64,000 nt of DNA from CAVRCA01 sp965218045 (GTDB lineage: Bacteria > Pseudomonadota > Alphaproteobacteria > Acetobacterales > Acetobacteraceae): contig CBDCJX010000002.1 in assembly GCA_965218045.1 (NCBI GenBank), positions 62,001 to 126,000 on the forward strand, read 5' to 3'. Numbering within the stretch: position 1 is the stretch's first letter; the number at the start of each line of letters is the position of its first letter. Below, piece after piece: positions 36,525 through 45,797 of this stretch. The position numbers were made by a program, and so were the translations under genes. The notes under the pieces were generated by a model. The model was not told the DNA's origin. It searched no databases and worked only from the letters and a program-made list of their open reading frames with translations.

Positions 36525-36544
36525 CAACAACAGGAGGGTAAGCG

Positions 36545-37945
36545 ATGCCGCGCACGCTGTATGACAAGATCTTCGACCATCACCTTGTCGAGCGTCTCGC
36601 CGACGGCACCTGCGTCCTCTACATCGACCGCCACCTGCTGCACGAGGTAACCAGCCCGCAGGCCTTCGAGGGCCTGCGTCTGGCGGGACGCCAGGTGCGT
36701 CGCCCCGACGCGACCATCGCGGTGGCCGACCACAACATCCCCACCATGGATCGCGAGCACGGCATCCGCGAGGAAGACAGCCGCATTCAGGTGGAAACCC
36801 TGGAGCGCAACGTCGAAGCTTTTGGCGTGCCCTATTTCCCGATCCTCGACGAGCGGCAGGGCATCGTCCATATCATCGGGCCGGAGCAGGGGATCTCACT
36901 GCCCGGCACGACGATCGTCTGCGGCGATAGCCACACCTCGACCCACGGCGCGGTGGGTGCGCTCGCCTTCGGCATCGGCACCTCGGAGGTCGAGCACGTC
37001 CTGGCGACGCAGACCCTGTTGCAGAAGCCATCGAAGAACATGCTGGTCGAGGCCGCTGGCACGCTGCCGTTCGGCACCTCGGCGAAAGACCTGGTGCTGG
37101 CGATCATCGGCAAGCTCGGCACCGCCGGCGGCACCGGCCACGTGATCGAGTTCGCCGGCGAGGCGGTGCGCGCGCTCGACATGGCCGGCCGGATGACGGT
37201 GTGCAACATGTCGATCGAGGCGGGCGCGCGGGCCGGGCTGATCGCGCCGGACGAGACCACGTTCGACTGGCTGCGTGGCCGCCCCTACACGCCCTCGGGC
37301 GCGGCGTTCGAGCAGGCGGTCGCGTTCTGGCGCACGTTGCCGAGCGACCCTGGCGCGCAATACGACCGCACCGTGACGCTCGACGCGGGCGCGATCGCGC
37401 CGATGGTGACGTGGGGCACCAACCCGGAGGCGGTGCTGCCGATCACCGGCTTGGTGCCCGACCCGAGCACGGTCGAGGACGAGGACGGTCGCGCGCAGAT
37501 GCAGCGCATGATCGACTACATGGGGCTGACGCCAGGGCAGCGGCTGGAGGACGTGCCGGTCGACGTGGTGTTCATCGGCTCGTGCACGAATGGACGGCTC
37601 GAGGACATCCGCGCGGCGGCCGAGATCGTGCGCGGCCGCAAGGTCGCCGCCGGAGTACGCGCGATGGTGGTGCCGGGCTCCGGCATCGTGAAGCGGCAGG
37701 CCGAGGAGGAGGGGCTCGACCGCGTGCTCACCGAGGCCGGGTTCGAATGGCGCCAGCCCGGCTGCTCGATGTGCCTCGGGATGAACACCGACAAGCTCAC
37801 CCGGGGTCAGCGTTGCGCCAGCACGTCGAACCGCAATTTCGAAGGGCGACAAGGGCCCGGCGGGCGGACCCACCTGGTTTCACCCACGATGGCAGCGGCC
37901 GCGGCCATCGTCGGCCGGCTCGCCGACGTGCGGCAGTTCGGCTGA
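36545..37945 (+). CDS. leuC: 3-isopropylmalate dehydratase large subunit
   Basis: With LeuD this [4Fe-4S] enzyme interconverts 2- and 3-isopropylmalate in leucine synthesis. The cluster cysteines are visible in FIGSCTNGRLEDI and PGCSMCLGMN. CGDSHTSTHGAVGALAFGIG is the aconitase-family signature. The 466-residue length is standard. The ATG follows an AGGAGG site. It is 13 bases upstream of leuD. Confidence 0.97.
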   Translation: MPRTLYDKIFDHHLVERLADGTCVLYIDRHLLHEVTSPQAFEGLRLAGRQVRRPDATIAVADHNIPTMDREHGIREEDSRIQVETLERNVEAFGVPYFPILDERQGIVHIIGPEQGISLPGTTIVCGDSHTSTHGAVGALAFGIGTSEVEHVLATQTLLQKPSKNMLVEAAGTLPFGTSAKDLVLAIIGKLGTAGGTGHVIEFAGEAVRALDMAGRMTVCNMSIEAGARAGLIAPDETTFDWLRGRPYTPSGAAFEQAVAFWRTLPSDPGAQYDRTVTLDAGAIAPMVTWGTNPEAVLPITGLVPDPSTVEDEDGRAQMQRMIDYMGLTPGQRLEDVPVDVVFIGSCTNGRLEDIRAAAEIVRGRKVAAGVRAMVVPGSGIVKRQAEEEGLDRVLTEAGFEWRQPGCSMCLGMNTDKLTRGQRCASTSNRNFEGRQGPGGRTHLVSPTMAAAAAIVGRLADVRQFG

Positions 37946-37958
37946 GGGAGTTCTTACG

Positions 37959-38582
37959 ATGCAGGCTTTCACCACCCTGACCGCCCCGGCGGCACCGTTG
38001 CCGATGGCGAATGTCGACACCGACAAGATCATCCCCGCGCGGTTTCTCAAGACGATCAAGCGCAGCGGGCTCGGCGTGCACCTGTTCGATACCCTGCGCT
38101 ACGACGCGCAAGGCGAGGAACGGGCGGACTTCGTGCTGAACCAGGCGCCGTGGCGCGACGCGCAGATCCTGATCGCGCACGAGAATTTCGGCTGCGGTTC
38201 GTCGCGCGAGCACGCGCCCTGGGCGTTGCTCGATTTCGGCATACGCTGCGTGATCGCGCCGGATTTCGCCGACATCTTCTTCAATAACTGCTTCAAGAAT
38301 GGCATCCTGCCGATCCGGCTGTCGCGCGCGGTGTGCGACCGGCTGATGGAGGACGCGCGGCTCGGTGGCAACGCTCGGCTCACGGTGGATCTGGCGCGCC
38401 AGGTGGTGATCCGGCCGAGCGGCGAGGAGATCGGCTTCGAGATCGAGCCGTTCCGCAAGCATCTGCTGCTGCACGGGCTCGACGATATCGGACAGACGAT
38501 GCAGCACGCTCCGAAAATCGACGCGTTCGAACAGCGACGGGCAAGCGGCCAGCCGTGGTTGCCGTCGATCGGCCCGGTCTAG
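37959..38582 (+). CDS. leuD: 3-isopropylmalate dehydratase small subunit
   Basis: This is the swivelling aconitase domain that completes the LeuC active site. Its 207 residues include NVDTDKIIPARFLKTIKRSG near the N-terminus and the active-site loop ENFGCGSSREHAPWAL. It lies between leuC and leuB; the spacer to leuB contains an imperfect duplication of GTCTAGGGCG at its start. Confidence 0.97.
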   Translation: MQAFTTLTAPAAPLPMANVDTDKIIPARFLKTIKRSGLGVHLFDTLRYDAQGEERADFVLNQAPWRDAQILIAHENFGCGSSREHAPWALLDFGIRCVIAPDFADIFFNNCFKNGILPIRLSRAVCDRLMEDARLGGNARLTVDLARQVVIRPSGEEIGFEIEPFRKHLLLHGLDDIGQTMQHAPKIDAFEQRRASGQPWLPSIGPV

Positions 38583-38617
38583 GGCGAGGTCTAGGGCGGG
38601 CTGAGGGAGGGAGCTGG

Positions 38618-39730
38618 ATGGCGGCCAACAAGAAGCTGATAATCCTGCCGGGCGACGGCATCGGGCCCGAGGTGATGCGCGAGGTGCGTCGCATCATCGA
38701 CTGGATGGACCGTCGCCGGGTGGTGCGCTTCGATGTGGCCGAGGACCTGGTCGGCGGCGCCTCGATCGACGCGCGCGGCGTGCCGATCACCGAGCAGACC
38801 TTGGAGCTCTCGCGCGAGGCGGACGCCATCCTGTTCGGCTCGGTCGGCGGCCCGAAATGGGATGGGCTCGGTTTCGACATGCGACCCGAGCTCGCCATCC
38901 TGTCGTTGCGCAAGCAGCTCGATCTGTTCGCCAACCTGCGTCCCGCGACGGTGCTCGATCCGCTGGTCGATGCCAGCACCCTCAAGCCGGACGTGATTCG
39001 CGGGCTCGATCTGATGATCGTGCGCGAGAGCACCGGTGGCCTGTATTTCGGCGAGCCGCGCGGCGTGGAGCGCCTGCCGGACGGCCAGGAGCGCGGGTTC
39101 GACACCGAAGCCTATACCACGAGCGAGATCGAGCGGGTTGCGCGGGTCGGCTTCGAGCTGGCGCGCCAGCGGCAGAACCGCATGACCAGCGTCGAGAAGG
39201 CCAACGTGATGCAAAGCGGTTTGTTCTGGCGCCGCGTGGTGACCGATCTGCACCGGCGCGAGTTCGCCGATGTCGAGCTGTCGCACATGTATGCGGATAA
39301 TTGCGCGATGCAGTTGGTGCGCAATCCGCGCCAGTTCGACGTGATCGTCACCAGCAACGTGTTTGGCGACCTGCTCTCCGACCTCGCCTCCATGCTGACC
39401 GGCAGCCTGGGCATGCTGCCCTCGGCGACGCTTGGCGCGCCGGATTCTTCGGGACGGCGGCACGCGCTCTACGAGCCGATTCACGGCAGCGCGCCGGACA
39501 TCGCCGGCAAGGGAATCGCCAATCCGCTGGCGCAGATCCTCAGCTTCGCCATGCTGCTGCGCTATTCGTTCGACATGGCCGACGACGCCGCGTTGATCGA
39601 AAAGGCGTGCGGCAACGTATTGGCGAGCGGCCTCAGGACGGCCGACGTGATGGCGCCGGGTACCGCCAAGGTCGGTACCGGCGTGATGGGCGAAGCGATC
39701 CTGCGCGAGCTCGACAAGCTGGCGGTCTGA
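38618..39730 (+). CDS. leuB: 3-isopropylmalate dehydrogenase
   Basis: This NAD+-dependent enzyme oxidises and decarboxylates 3-isopropylmalate to 2-oxoisocaproate. The 370 residues start MAANKKLIILPGDGIGPEVM. They contain RESTGGLYFGEPRG, the YxTxxIxR-like region TSEIERVARVGFELA, and the metal and substrate region VTSNVFGDLLSDLASML. ATG is preceded by GGGAGGGAG. Starts within the long upstream frame are shadows of leuD. Confidence 0.97.
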   Translation: MAANKKLIILPGDGIGPEVMREVRRIIDWMDRRRVVRFDVAEDLVGGASIDARGVPITEQTLELSREADAILFGSVGGPKWDGLGFDMRPELAILSLRKQLDLFANLRPATVLDPLVDASTLKPDVIRGLDLMIVRESTGGLYFGEPRGVERLPDGQERGFDTEAYTTSEIERVARVGFELARQRQNRMTSVEKANVMQSGLFWRRVVTDLHRREFADVELSHMYADNCAMQLVRNPRQFDVIVTSNVFGDLLSDLASMLTGSLGMLPSATLGAPDSSGRRHALYEPIHGSAPDIAGKGIANPLAQILSFAMLLRYSFDMADDAALIEKACGNVLASGLRTADVMAPGTAKVGTGVMGEAILRELDKLAV

Positions 39731-39742
39731 CCTCGGGTCTAC

Positions 39743-40171
39743 TCATGACCGATCGTGCTCGCTGCTCTCGACGATGCCAAGTTCCACCGCGTCGAACAGG
39801 ACGAACAGGCAGGTAGCCGCGAAGGTTCCGGCAAACCACGCCGTCCGTCCGTGCAGCAGAAGGCCGCCCAGCGCCGCGGCTCCCATGCTGCTGCCGACGG
39901 ACGCTGCGCTCATCAGACGAGCGAGAAGCTTGGTTCGTTCCGCCTGACCCTCGTTCATGTTGCGGAACAGCACCAAGGTGGCAAGCTCGACTACTGCGAA
40001 GGCGCACGCCGCACCTGCTGCCGCGGCAAAGATCTGGCTGACCGTCGTGGGGCTGGTCTGCAGCGAGCTGAGCAGGGCATACGACCCCGTGATCGAAACG
40101 GAATAACCATACGCGGACGTATTGTCCTTCAACGTGACCTTCAGGCCCTTCGAGAAGTTCTGCAATCGCAT
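39743..40171 (-). CDS. Small multi-pass membrane protein, unknown
   Basis: This 142-residue protein starts MRLQNFSKGLKVTLKDNTSA after a textbook GGAGGTGAAG ribosome site, the main reason to believe the gene. It has about three hydrophobic spans (YGYSVSITGSYALLSSL region, FAAAAGAACAFAVVELATLV, and AWFAGTFAATCLFVLFDAVE) and a charged C-terminus. I recognise no family. It converges with leuB at 12 bases and diverges from the amidohydrolase gene. Confidence 0.65.
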   Translation of the reverse strand: MRLQNFSKGLKVTLKDNTSAYGYSVSITGSYALLSSLQTSPTTVSQIFAAAAGAACAFAVVELATLVLFRNMNEGQAERTKLLARLMSAASVGSSMGAAALGGLLLHGRTAWFAGTFAATCLFVLFDAVELGIVESSEHDRS

Positions 40172-40306
40172 CTTCACCTCCGTCGACAGGGGCCTGGCAC
40201 TCGGCCCGCAGTCTGTCTGCACGACCTGCGTCCGGGCACAAGGCGTTGGACATGCCTCGCTGGTGTGCTTTGCTTGTGTGCAAATGGTCGGGAAGGGAAC
40301 GCGACG

Positions 40307-41152
40307 ATGCCAACGATCGACGCCCAGGTACACGCCTACGAGCGCGACCGTCCGGGTCGGCCCTGGGCCGCGGTTCTGCACGGGCCACCGGAGGTCACGG
40401 GCGAAGACATGGTGGCGGCGATGGACGAAGTGGGTGTCGACGGGGCGCTCCTGGTTTCGCCGTTCACGCTGTATCAGTTCGACGCCAGCTACGCGCGCGA
40501 GGTCCACGCCGCCCACCCTGGCCGCTTCGGCTTGATCAAGCCGGTCGACCCGGCCGATCCCGCCGTGGCCGAAACGATTGGTGAGTGGGCCGCCGCAGAT
40601 GGCACCGTCGCCGTCCGCATCATGATGAACCGAGGCGTCTCGGAGGACCCCGACGATCCCGGCATCAAGCGGGTCCTCACCGCCGCCGCAAGTCACTCGC
40701 TGCCGGTCAATCTCTTGTGCTGGGGTCGTCTCGAGCAGGCCGAGGCGCTGGCGGCCCGCAACCCCGAGACCAGGCTGGTGATCGACCATCTCGGGTTGCA
40801 ACAGCCGTTCCAGCCACCGGTCCCGGCCGATCCGTTCGCCGAGCTGCCCAAGCTGCTGCGCCTGGCGGCGCACGCCAACGTGGTGGTCAAGATCACCGGC
40901 GCTTGCACCTTGTCGCACGAGGCGTTCCCGTACAATGACATCTGGGACCCGCTGTGCCGCATCTTCGATGCGTTCGGCTTCGATCGCTGCATGTGGGGCA
41001 CCGACTGGACCCGAGCGGTGGCGTTTCTCACCTACGAGCAGGGAGTCGAGGCGTTCCGCGTGACCGACCGCCTCTCCGAGAGCGATCGGGCCGCGCTTAT
41101 GGGCGGGAGCTTGCAGCGCATCTACGACTGGTCGCCCGCGAACGCGGGGTAG
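40307..41152 (+). CDS. Amidohydrolase family 2 (metal-dependent hydrolase)
   Basis: This 281-residue TIM-barrel protein of the amidohydrolase-2 type catalyses hydrolysis or decarboxylation of small carboxylates or lactones. The N-terminal metal motif, usually H-x-H, reads DAQVHAYE, so the first His is Gln. The later ligands are present as VIDHLG and the C-terminal MWGTDWTRAV. The ATG lies about 136 bases from the divergent membrane-protein gene. It is the first of a short rightward group with a kinase, an MFS carrier and a VOC protein, which suggests a small catabolic unit. Confidence 0.82.
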   Translation: MPTIDAQVHAYERDRPGRPWAAVLHGPPEVTGEDMVAAMDEVGVDGALLVSPFTLYQFDASYAREVHAAHPGRFGLIKPVDPADPAVAETIGEWAAADGTVAVRIMMNRGVSEDPDDPGIKRVLTAAASHSLPVNLLCWGRLEQAEALAARNPETRLVIDHLGLQQPFQPPVPADPFAELPKLLRLAAHANVVVKITGACTLSHEAFPYNDIWDPLCRIFDAFGFDRCMWGTDWTRAVAFLTYEQGVEAFRVTDRLSESDRAALMGGSLQRIYDWSPANAG

Positions 41153-41161
41153 GTCGAGCCC

Positions 41162-41671
41162 GTGCTGATCGTGTTCGGCGGGTTGCCGGGGACGGGCAAG
41201 ACCACGCTTGCCCAGGCGCTCGCGCGCGAGCGAGGTGCGACCTTTCTGCGCATCGACACCATCGAGCAGGCACTGCACTGTTGCGGATGGACGGTGGGGC
41301 CGGCGGGCTACGTGGTGGCCTATGCCTTGGCGGAAGCCAATCTTCGCCTCGGCCACACGGTCGTTGCCGAATCGGTCAATCCGCTCGCGGTGACGCGCGA
41401 TGCCTGGCGCAAGACCGCGACGATCACCGGCGCCGATCTGGTGGAGATCGAGATCGTTTGCTCCGATCCGGTCGAACACCGTCGCCGGGTCGAGACGCGG
41501 GTGAGCGACATTGCCGGACTGGCGCTGCCGACCTGGCAACTCGTCGTCGATCGCGAATACGAGCCCTGGGATCAACCGCGTATCGTGATCGACACTGCCG
41601 GCCGCACGGTCGACGACGCGCTCGACGAACTGCGCCGGCGCATCGACCGTGCAACGCATGAAGGCGGCTGA
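41162..41671 (+). CDS. P-loop kinase-like protein
   Basis: This 169-residue AAA/adenylyl-sulfate-kinase-like NTPase starts (M)LIVFGGLPGTGKTTLAQALA. The Walker A loop GLPGTGKTT and a downstream FLRIDTIEQAL (Asp in the position of a phosphoryl acceptor base) are clear. Related small kinases phosphorylate antibiotics, sugars or nucleotides. GTG start nine bases after the amidohydrolase; the 3' end overlaps the MFS gene by 14 bases. Confidence 0.75.
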   Translation: MLIVFGGLPGTGKTTLAQALARERGATFLRIDTIEQALHCCGWTVGPAGYVVAYALAEANLRLGHTVVAESVNPLAVTRDAWRKTATITGADLVEIEIVCSDPVEHRRRVETRVSDIAGLALPTWQLVVDREYEPWDQPRIVIDTAGRTVDDALDELRRRIDRATHEGG

Positions 41672-42836
41672 AACCCCCCAGGCGCCGGCGCGGCGAACCC
41701 TGGTCACCGCCACCCTTGGCATTACGCAGACCCTCGCGTGGGCGTCGACCTACTACCTGCCGGCGGTGATGGCGGACCCGATCTCGGCCGGGCTCGGCGT
41801 GTCGCGCGACTGGTTCTTCGGCCTGTTCTCGGCATCGTTGCTGCTGTCGGGACTGCTCGGTCCCCTGGCGGGGCGCGCGATCGACCGGCTCGGTGGTCGC
41901 GATGTGCTGGCGTTCACCAACCTGATCTTCGCCGCCGGGCTCGTCGTGCTGGCGCAGGCATCGGGGCTGGGCGGGCTCGCCGTCGCGTGGGCCGTGCTCG
42001 GCGTTGGCATGGGGTTCGGGCTCTACGAAGCCGCTTTTGCCACCGCGGCCGGCCTGTATGGCGGCAACGCACGCGGCGCGATCACCGGCATCACCTTGTT
42101 CGCCGGCTTTGCCAGCACGATCGGCTGGCCGGCGAGCGTGGCGTTCACCGGGGTTTTTGGCTGGCGCGGCGCCTGCCTCGCCTGGGCGGCGCTGCATCTG
42201 GCAATCGGCCTGCCACTCAACCGTCTGCTGGTGCCGAAAGCGGGCGCGCCGCTGGTCGAGAACGCGCCGAGCGCACCGGGCGGGGTGTCGGCGCTGATGA
42301 TCGTGCTGGCCGGCGTGTTCGCGGCGAGCTGGTTCGTCGCGGTCGGCATGGCAGCGCATCTGCCGCGACTGTTGCAGGCGCTCGGGGCGACACCGACCGC
42401 GGCGATCGCGGCGGCGACGCTGGTTGGCCCTGCCCAGGTCGCGGCGCGGCTGGTCGAATTCAGCTTGCTGCGCCGCGTCTCCCCGCTGGTCTCGGCCCGC
42501 TTGGCGACCGCGCTGCCCCCGGTGGGCGCCGTTGCTCTCGCCCTGCTCGGCGCTCCGGCGGCGGCGCTGTTCGCGATTCTGCATGGTGCCGGCAACGGCT
42601 TGCTGACGATCGCGCGCGGCACCCTGCCGCTCGCCTTGTTCGGCGCGGCCGGCTACGGACTCCGCACCGGGCTGCTCGCGGCACCCGCCCGCATCCTGCA
42701 AGGCGGCGCGCCCTTGCTTTTCGCGTTGGTGCTCGAGCGCGCCGGCCCGCGCACTATCCTGCTGCTCGCGGGAGCGCTGATGGGCGGGTGTTTCATTGCG
42801 TTGTCGTTGCTGCGTGTGCCGCCCCGGGTGCCGTGA
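41658..42836 (+). CDS. MFS transporter
   Basis: This is a 12-span MFS carrier of 392 residues. It has an early TYYLPAVMADPISAGLGVS segment between helices 1 and 2, the conserved loop GRAIDRLGGRDVLAFTN, and a cytosolic middle loop near LVPKAGAPLVENAPSAPG. I use the ATG MKAAETPQAP, three codons after a GTG that is also possible. Substrate unknown. Its position suggests that it moves a compound handled by the amidohydrolase. Confidence 0.82.
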   Translation: MKAAETPQAPARRTLVTATLGITQTLAWASTYYLPAVMADPISAGLGVSRDWFFGLFSASLLLSGLLGPLAGRAIDRLGGRDVLAFTNLIFAAGLVVLAQASGLGGLAVAWAVLGVGMGFGLYEAAFATAAGLYGGNARGAITGITLFAGFASTIGWPASVAFTGVFGWRGACLAWAALHLAIGLPLNRLLVPKAGAPLVENAPSAPGGVSALMIVLAGVFAASWFVAVGMAAHLPRLLQALGATPTAAIAAATLVGPAQVAARLVEFSLLRRVSPLVSARLATALPPVGAVALALLGAPAAALFAILHGAGNGLLTIARGTLPLALFGAAGYGLRTGLLAAPARILQGGAPLLFALVLERAGPRTILLLAGALMGGCFIALSLLRVPPRVP

Positions 42837-42937
42837 CATGCCGCCCGCCACCGGGCAGGCGGTCTCGGGGCCGCCCGCCTTGGTATCCGGTATCGGCGCG
42901 CCCATCTGATCGGTGCCGCAAGCCGAGGAGAACGCTC

Positions 42938-43402
42938 ATGTCACACACAGCGTCGTCGCTACGCCGGCCGGTCGTGGTCGGCATCAACCACATCGCGCTG
43001 GAAGTCGGCGACGTGGAACGGGCGCTCGAATTCTACGGTCGCATCTTCGAATTCAAGCTGCGTGGCAGGGGAAAGGGCGCGGCGTTCATCGACATGGGTG
43101 ACCAATTCATCGCGCTGATGGAGGGGCCGGTGAAGCAACCCGCTGGTCACCGGCATTTCGGGGTCGCCGTCGATGATCGCGCCGCCGTGCGCGCGCTAGC
43201 GGAGGCGGCCGGCGCGGTGATGGTCGAGGGTCCGTTCCTCGACTTCCTCGACCCGTGGGGCAATCGGGTCGAGGTGGTCGACTACGCGGATATCCAGTTC
43301 ACCAAGGCACCGCACGTCTTGCGCGGCATGGGCCTCGGCCTCGCCAAAAGTGAGAAGGCGCGGGCTGAACTGGCGGACAAGGGCATGGACCAACCCGCCT
43401 GA
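42938..43402 (+). CDS. VOC (glyoxalase-like) superfamily protein
   Basis: This is a 154-residue vicinal-oxygen-chelate fold protein made of two beta-alpha-beta-beta-beta units. The first is GINHIALEVGDVERALEFYG and the second HFGVAVDDRAAVRALAEAAG, ending FLDPWGNRVEVVDY. The His and Glu positions suggest a metal site. The reaction is not predictable (glyoxalase, dioxygenase or resistance). ATG after a GAGGAG site, 101 bases after the MFS stop. Confidence 0.82.
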   Translation: MSHTASSLRRPVVVGINHIALEVGDVERALEFYGRIFEFKLRGRGKGAAFIDMGDQFIALMEGPVKQPAGHRHFGVAVDDRAAVRALAEAAGAVMVEGPFLDFLDPWGNRVEVVDYADIQFTKAPHVLRGMGLGLAKSEKARAELADKGMDQPA

Positions 43403-43423
43403 CCGCAGTCAGGCGGACAGGCT

Positions 43424-44620
43424 TCAATACCCAAGCGGCTGGTCCACGATCGGCACCCAGCGGCCGTCCTTCACGACCGACAGCCAAGCCTTTGAGGAGC
43501 CGTGGTGATCGTTCGGACCCAGGGTGACGGGTGGTGAGCCAAAAATGTCCTGATAGTCCTTGATGCTCTCGAGCCCTTTGATGAAGCTGTCAAGCGTGAG
43601 GTCTTTTCCCGCGCGGTCGAGCGCCAGCAGCACCACCTGGGCGGCGCTGTATCCCATCTCGCCGATGAAATTCGGCTCAATCCCGAAGCGCTGCTTGTAT
43701 TTGTGCGTGAACTCCTGGACCGCCGGGCGCTTGTCGTCCGGATAGGCGATGAGCCCCGGACTGGCGGCGTAATACCCTTCCCCAACGCCACCCGGAGCTT
43801 CGGCAACGGCGGTGTCGTAGGAGGCGAACTGCCCGAGGAAGTCGACGTTCCAGCCCATCTTGCGGGCGGTCGACAGGATGAGCGTGGAATCGCGCACGAT
43901 CGTGCCGGTTGCAATGATGTCGCAATTCGCATCGCGCAGGCGGGCCAGCGATGCGGTGAAGTCGGTGTCGGTCGGCTTGTGCGCGGTCTGCCCGACCACC
44001 TCGAGCTTCTCCGCCTTGGCTTGCTCGACGACGCCGGCCAGCACGTCACGGCCGAAATCGGTATCTTGATACATCGCGCAGATGCGCTTCTTGCCCTTGT
44101 GCTCGACGAAGTATTTTATCCCGGTGCGCATCTGGTCGTAATACGAGGCGAACTGGCCGAACTTCAGGCGATTGAACGGCTCGTACATGGACCGTGCCGC
44201 GGTCAGCGGAAACACGTTGGGCACGTTGTGTTCGAGCTGGGTCGGCATGTTGGCGTTGTTCATCGGCGTGCCGCCGTTGCTCACCATGGCAAAGACATTG
44301 TCGCGGTTGAGCATCTTGTTCATTGCTTGGACGGCGCGCGGAACCTGATACTGGTTGTCTTCGACGATGTAGCGGATCTTGCGGCCATGCACGCCGCCCT
44401 TCTCGTTGGCTTCGTCGAACGCCATGCGAACGGCCTGGCTGTTGTTCACACCCTGGACCGCGGTGACGCCGGACAGATCGGTGATCGTCCCGATGACGAT
44501 CTCGCTGTCGGTCACGCCGCGAACGGAGGCGGCGTTCACTTCGGCACCGACGAGCGTTGTGGCAGCAAAAAGCAGCGAACAGAGCAACGTGCCCCGCCCG
44601 GTTGGCAACGACGCTTTCAT
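43424..44620 (-). CDS. Branched-chain amino-acid-type ABC substrate-binding protein
   Basis: This 398-residue periplasmic binding protein of the Leu/Ile/Val (Peripla_BP_6) type has a signal peptide (MKASLPTGRGTLLCSLLFAA, cleavage possible near VNA-AS). Mature features are EIVIGTITDLSGVTAVQGVN, a GGVHGRKIRYIVEDNQY segment and QDTDFGRDVLAGVVEQA. The ATG has a GGAGGA site about ten bases upstream. No ABC permease or ATPase gene is beside it, so its partners must lie elsewhere. Such proteins also bind aromatic acids, amides or urea. Confidence 0.9.
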   Translation of the reverse strand: MKASLPTGRGTLLCSLLFAATTLVGAEVNAASVRGVTDSEIVIGTITDLSGVTAVQGVNNSQAVRMAFDEANEKGGVHGRKIRYIVEDNQYQVPRAVQAMNKMLNRDNVFAMVSNGGTPMNNANMPTQLEHNVPNVFPLTAARSMYEPFNRLKFGQFASYYDQMRTGIKYFVEHKGKKRICAMYQDTDFGRDVLAGVVEQAKAEKLEVVGQTAHKPTDTDFTASLARLRDANCDIIATGTIVRDSTLILSTARKMGWNVDFLGQFASYDTAVAEAPGGVGEGYYAASPGLIAYPDDKRPAVQEFTHKYKQRFGIEPNFIGEMGYSAAQVVLLALDRAGKDLTLDSFIKGLESIKDYQDIFGSPPVTLGPNDHHGSSKAWLSVVKDGRWVPIVDQPLGY

Positions 44621-44669
44621 GCGAACGTATCCTCCTTTTGCACCGGACCGAGCCGGCATTCTTGAACGG

Positions 44670-45797
44670 TCAGTAGCGACGCGCCAAGTTAGCCCGTTCT
44701 GTCCGCTGCGTGCCAGGGGCGAGGGAGCGGTGCTGGCCGCGCTCCAGCACCAGGCGTTCGAGCTGCTCGGCCCGATGCGAAGCGGTGTGCGCCGCCAACG
44801 TGCGTCGCCGCCCGGCATGGCCGATGGCGGCGCGCTCGGTCTCCGGCAGATCCAGGGCGGCGAGGACTTGCTCGCTCGTCTCGGCGATCACGATCTCCCG
44901 CTGCGGCAGGAACAACGCGCCCAGCCCGTCCCACGGATCGGAGATGATTGGCGTGGCGCACGAGGCCGCCTCAAACAACCGGACGCTCGGGCTGTAACCG
45001 GCGGCGATCATGTCGGCGCGCGTGACGTTCAAGGTCCAGCCGAGGCTCGAATAGAACGCGGCGTGCGCGGCGGGAGGCAGATGCTCGATGCGATCGACGT
45101 TCTCGGGCCAGGCGATGCCGGTTGGGTAGAGCGGCCCGGCGACCACGAAGCGACGGCGCGGGGCTTGGCGCGCCGGTTTCAGTAATAACTGTTCGAGCGT
45201 CGGCTGCCGGTCCGGGCTGTAGGTGCCGAGATAACCGAGATCCCAGCGACGTGGCGCGCCGGTCGGCTGGTAGAGCGAGGGGTCGACCGAGCAATACAGC
45301 GCGTGGGCGCTGGCGGCGCCGAACTCGCGTTCCAGTCGGTCCAGGGTCGGGCCGCCGGTGAAGGAGAGATAGAGGTCGAAGCCGCGCACCATCTGGGGCG
45401 TCAGGTATTCGTGGTCGCCAGCGAGGAGCTTCGCCAGGGTCACCGGAGTGTCGATGTCGTAGAACGCCGTCATGCCCCTTGCGGCGCGTTGCACGAACCC
45501 GGCGACCGCGGCGCCTTCCGGCACGTAGGAGCCGAGCACCACCAGGTCGGCGGCGCCGATCTCCTCGCGCCACGATGCGAGGTTTTCTACATTGTCGTAC
45601 AGCGCCAGCTCGCAGAAATCCGGCCGCGCCATGTCGCGGTGCTCGGCATACCAGGGCTGGTCGCGTTCCAGGAACAAGATGTGATGGCCGCGACCAGCCA
45701 AAGCGCGCAGCAACGCGCGATAGGTCGTCGCGTGACCGTTGCCCCAGGACGAGCTGAGGCTGAGACCGAGCACGACGAGACGCAGCCGCCGGTTCAT
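44670..45797 (-). CDS. CgeB-family glycosyltransferase (third of three)
   Basis: This 375-residue GT-B-like protein of the CgeB/DUF3880 type starts LRLVVLGLSLSSSWGNGHAT. It has FLERDQPWYAEHRDM, a middle LYCSVDPSLYQPTGAPRRWD, and the C-terminal donor region YSPSVRLFEAASCATPIISD followed by PWDGLGALF. It resembles the two genes upstream, so the three probably arose by duplication and may add successive sugars. Its ATG overlaps the preceding stop by four bases. It is the last gene of the seven-gene operon. Confidence 0.82.
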   Translation of the reverse strand: MNRRLRLVVLGLSLSSSWGNGHATTYRALLRALAGRGHHILFLERDQPWYAEHRDMARPDFCELALYDNVENLASWREEIGAADLVVLGSYVPEGAAVAGFVQRAARGMTAFYDIDTPVTLAKLLAGDHEYLTPQMVRGFDLYLSFTGGPTLDRLEREFGAASAHALYCSVDPSLYQPTGAPRRWDLGYLGTYSPDRQPTLEQLLLKPARQAPRRRFVVAGPLYPTGIAWPENVDRIEHLPPAAHAAFYSSLGWTLNVTRADMIAAGYSPSVRLFEAASCATPIISDPWDGLGALFLPQREIVIAETSEQVLAALDLPETERAAIGHAGRRRTLAAHTASHRAEQLERLVLERGQHRSLAPGTQRTERANLARRY

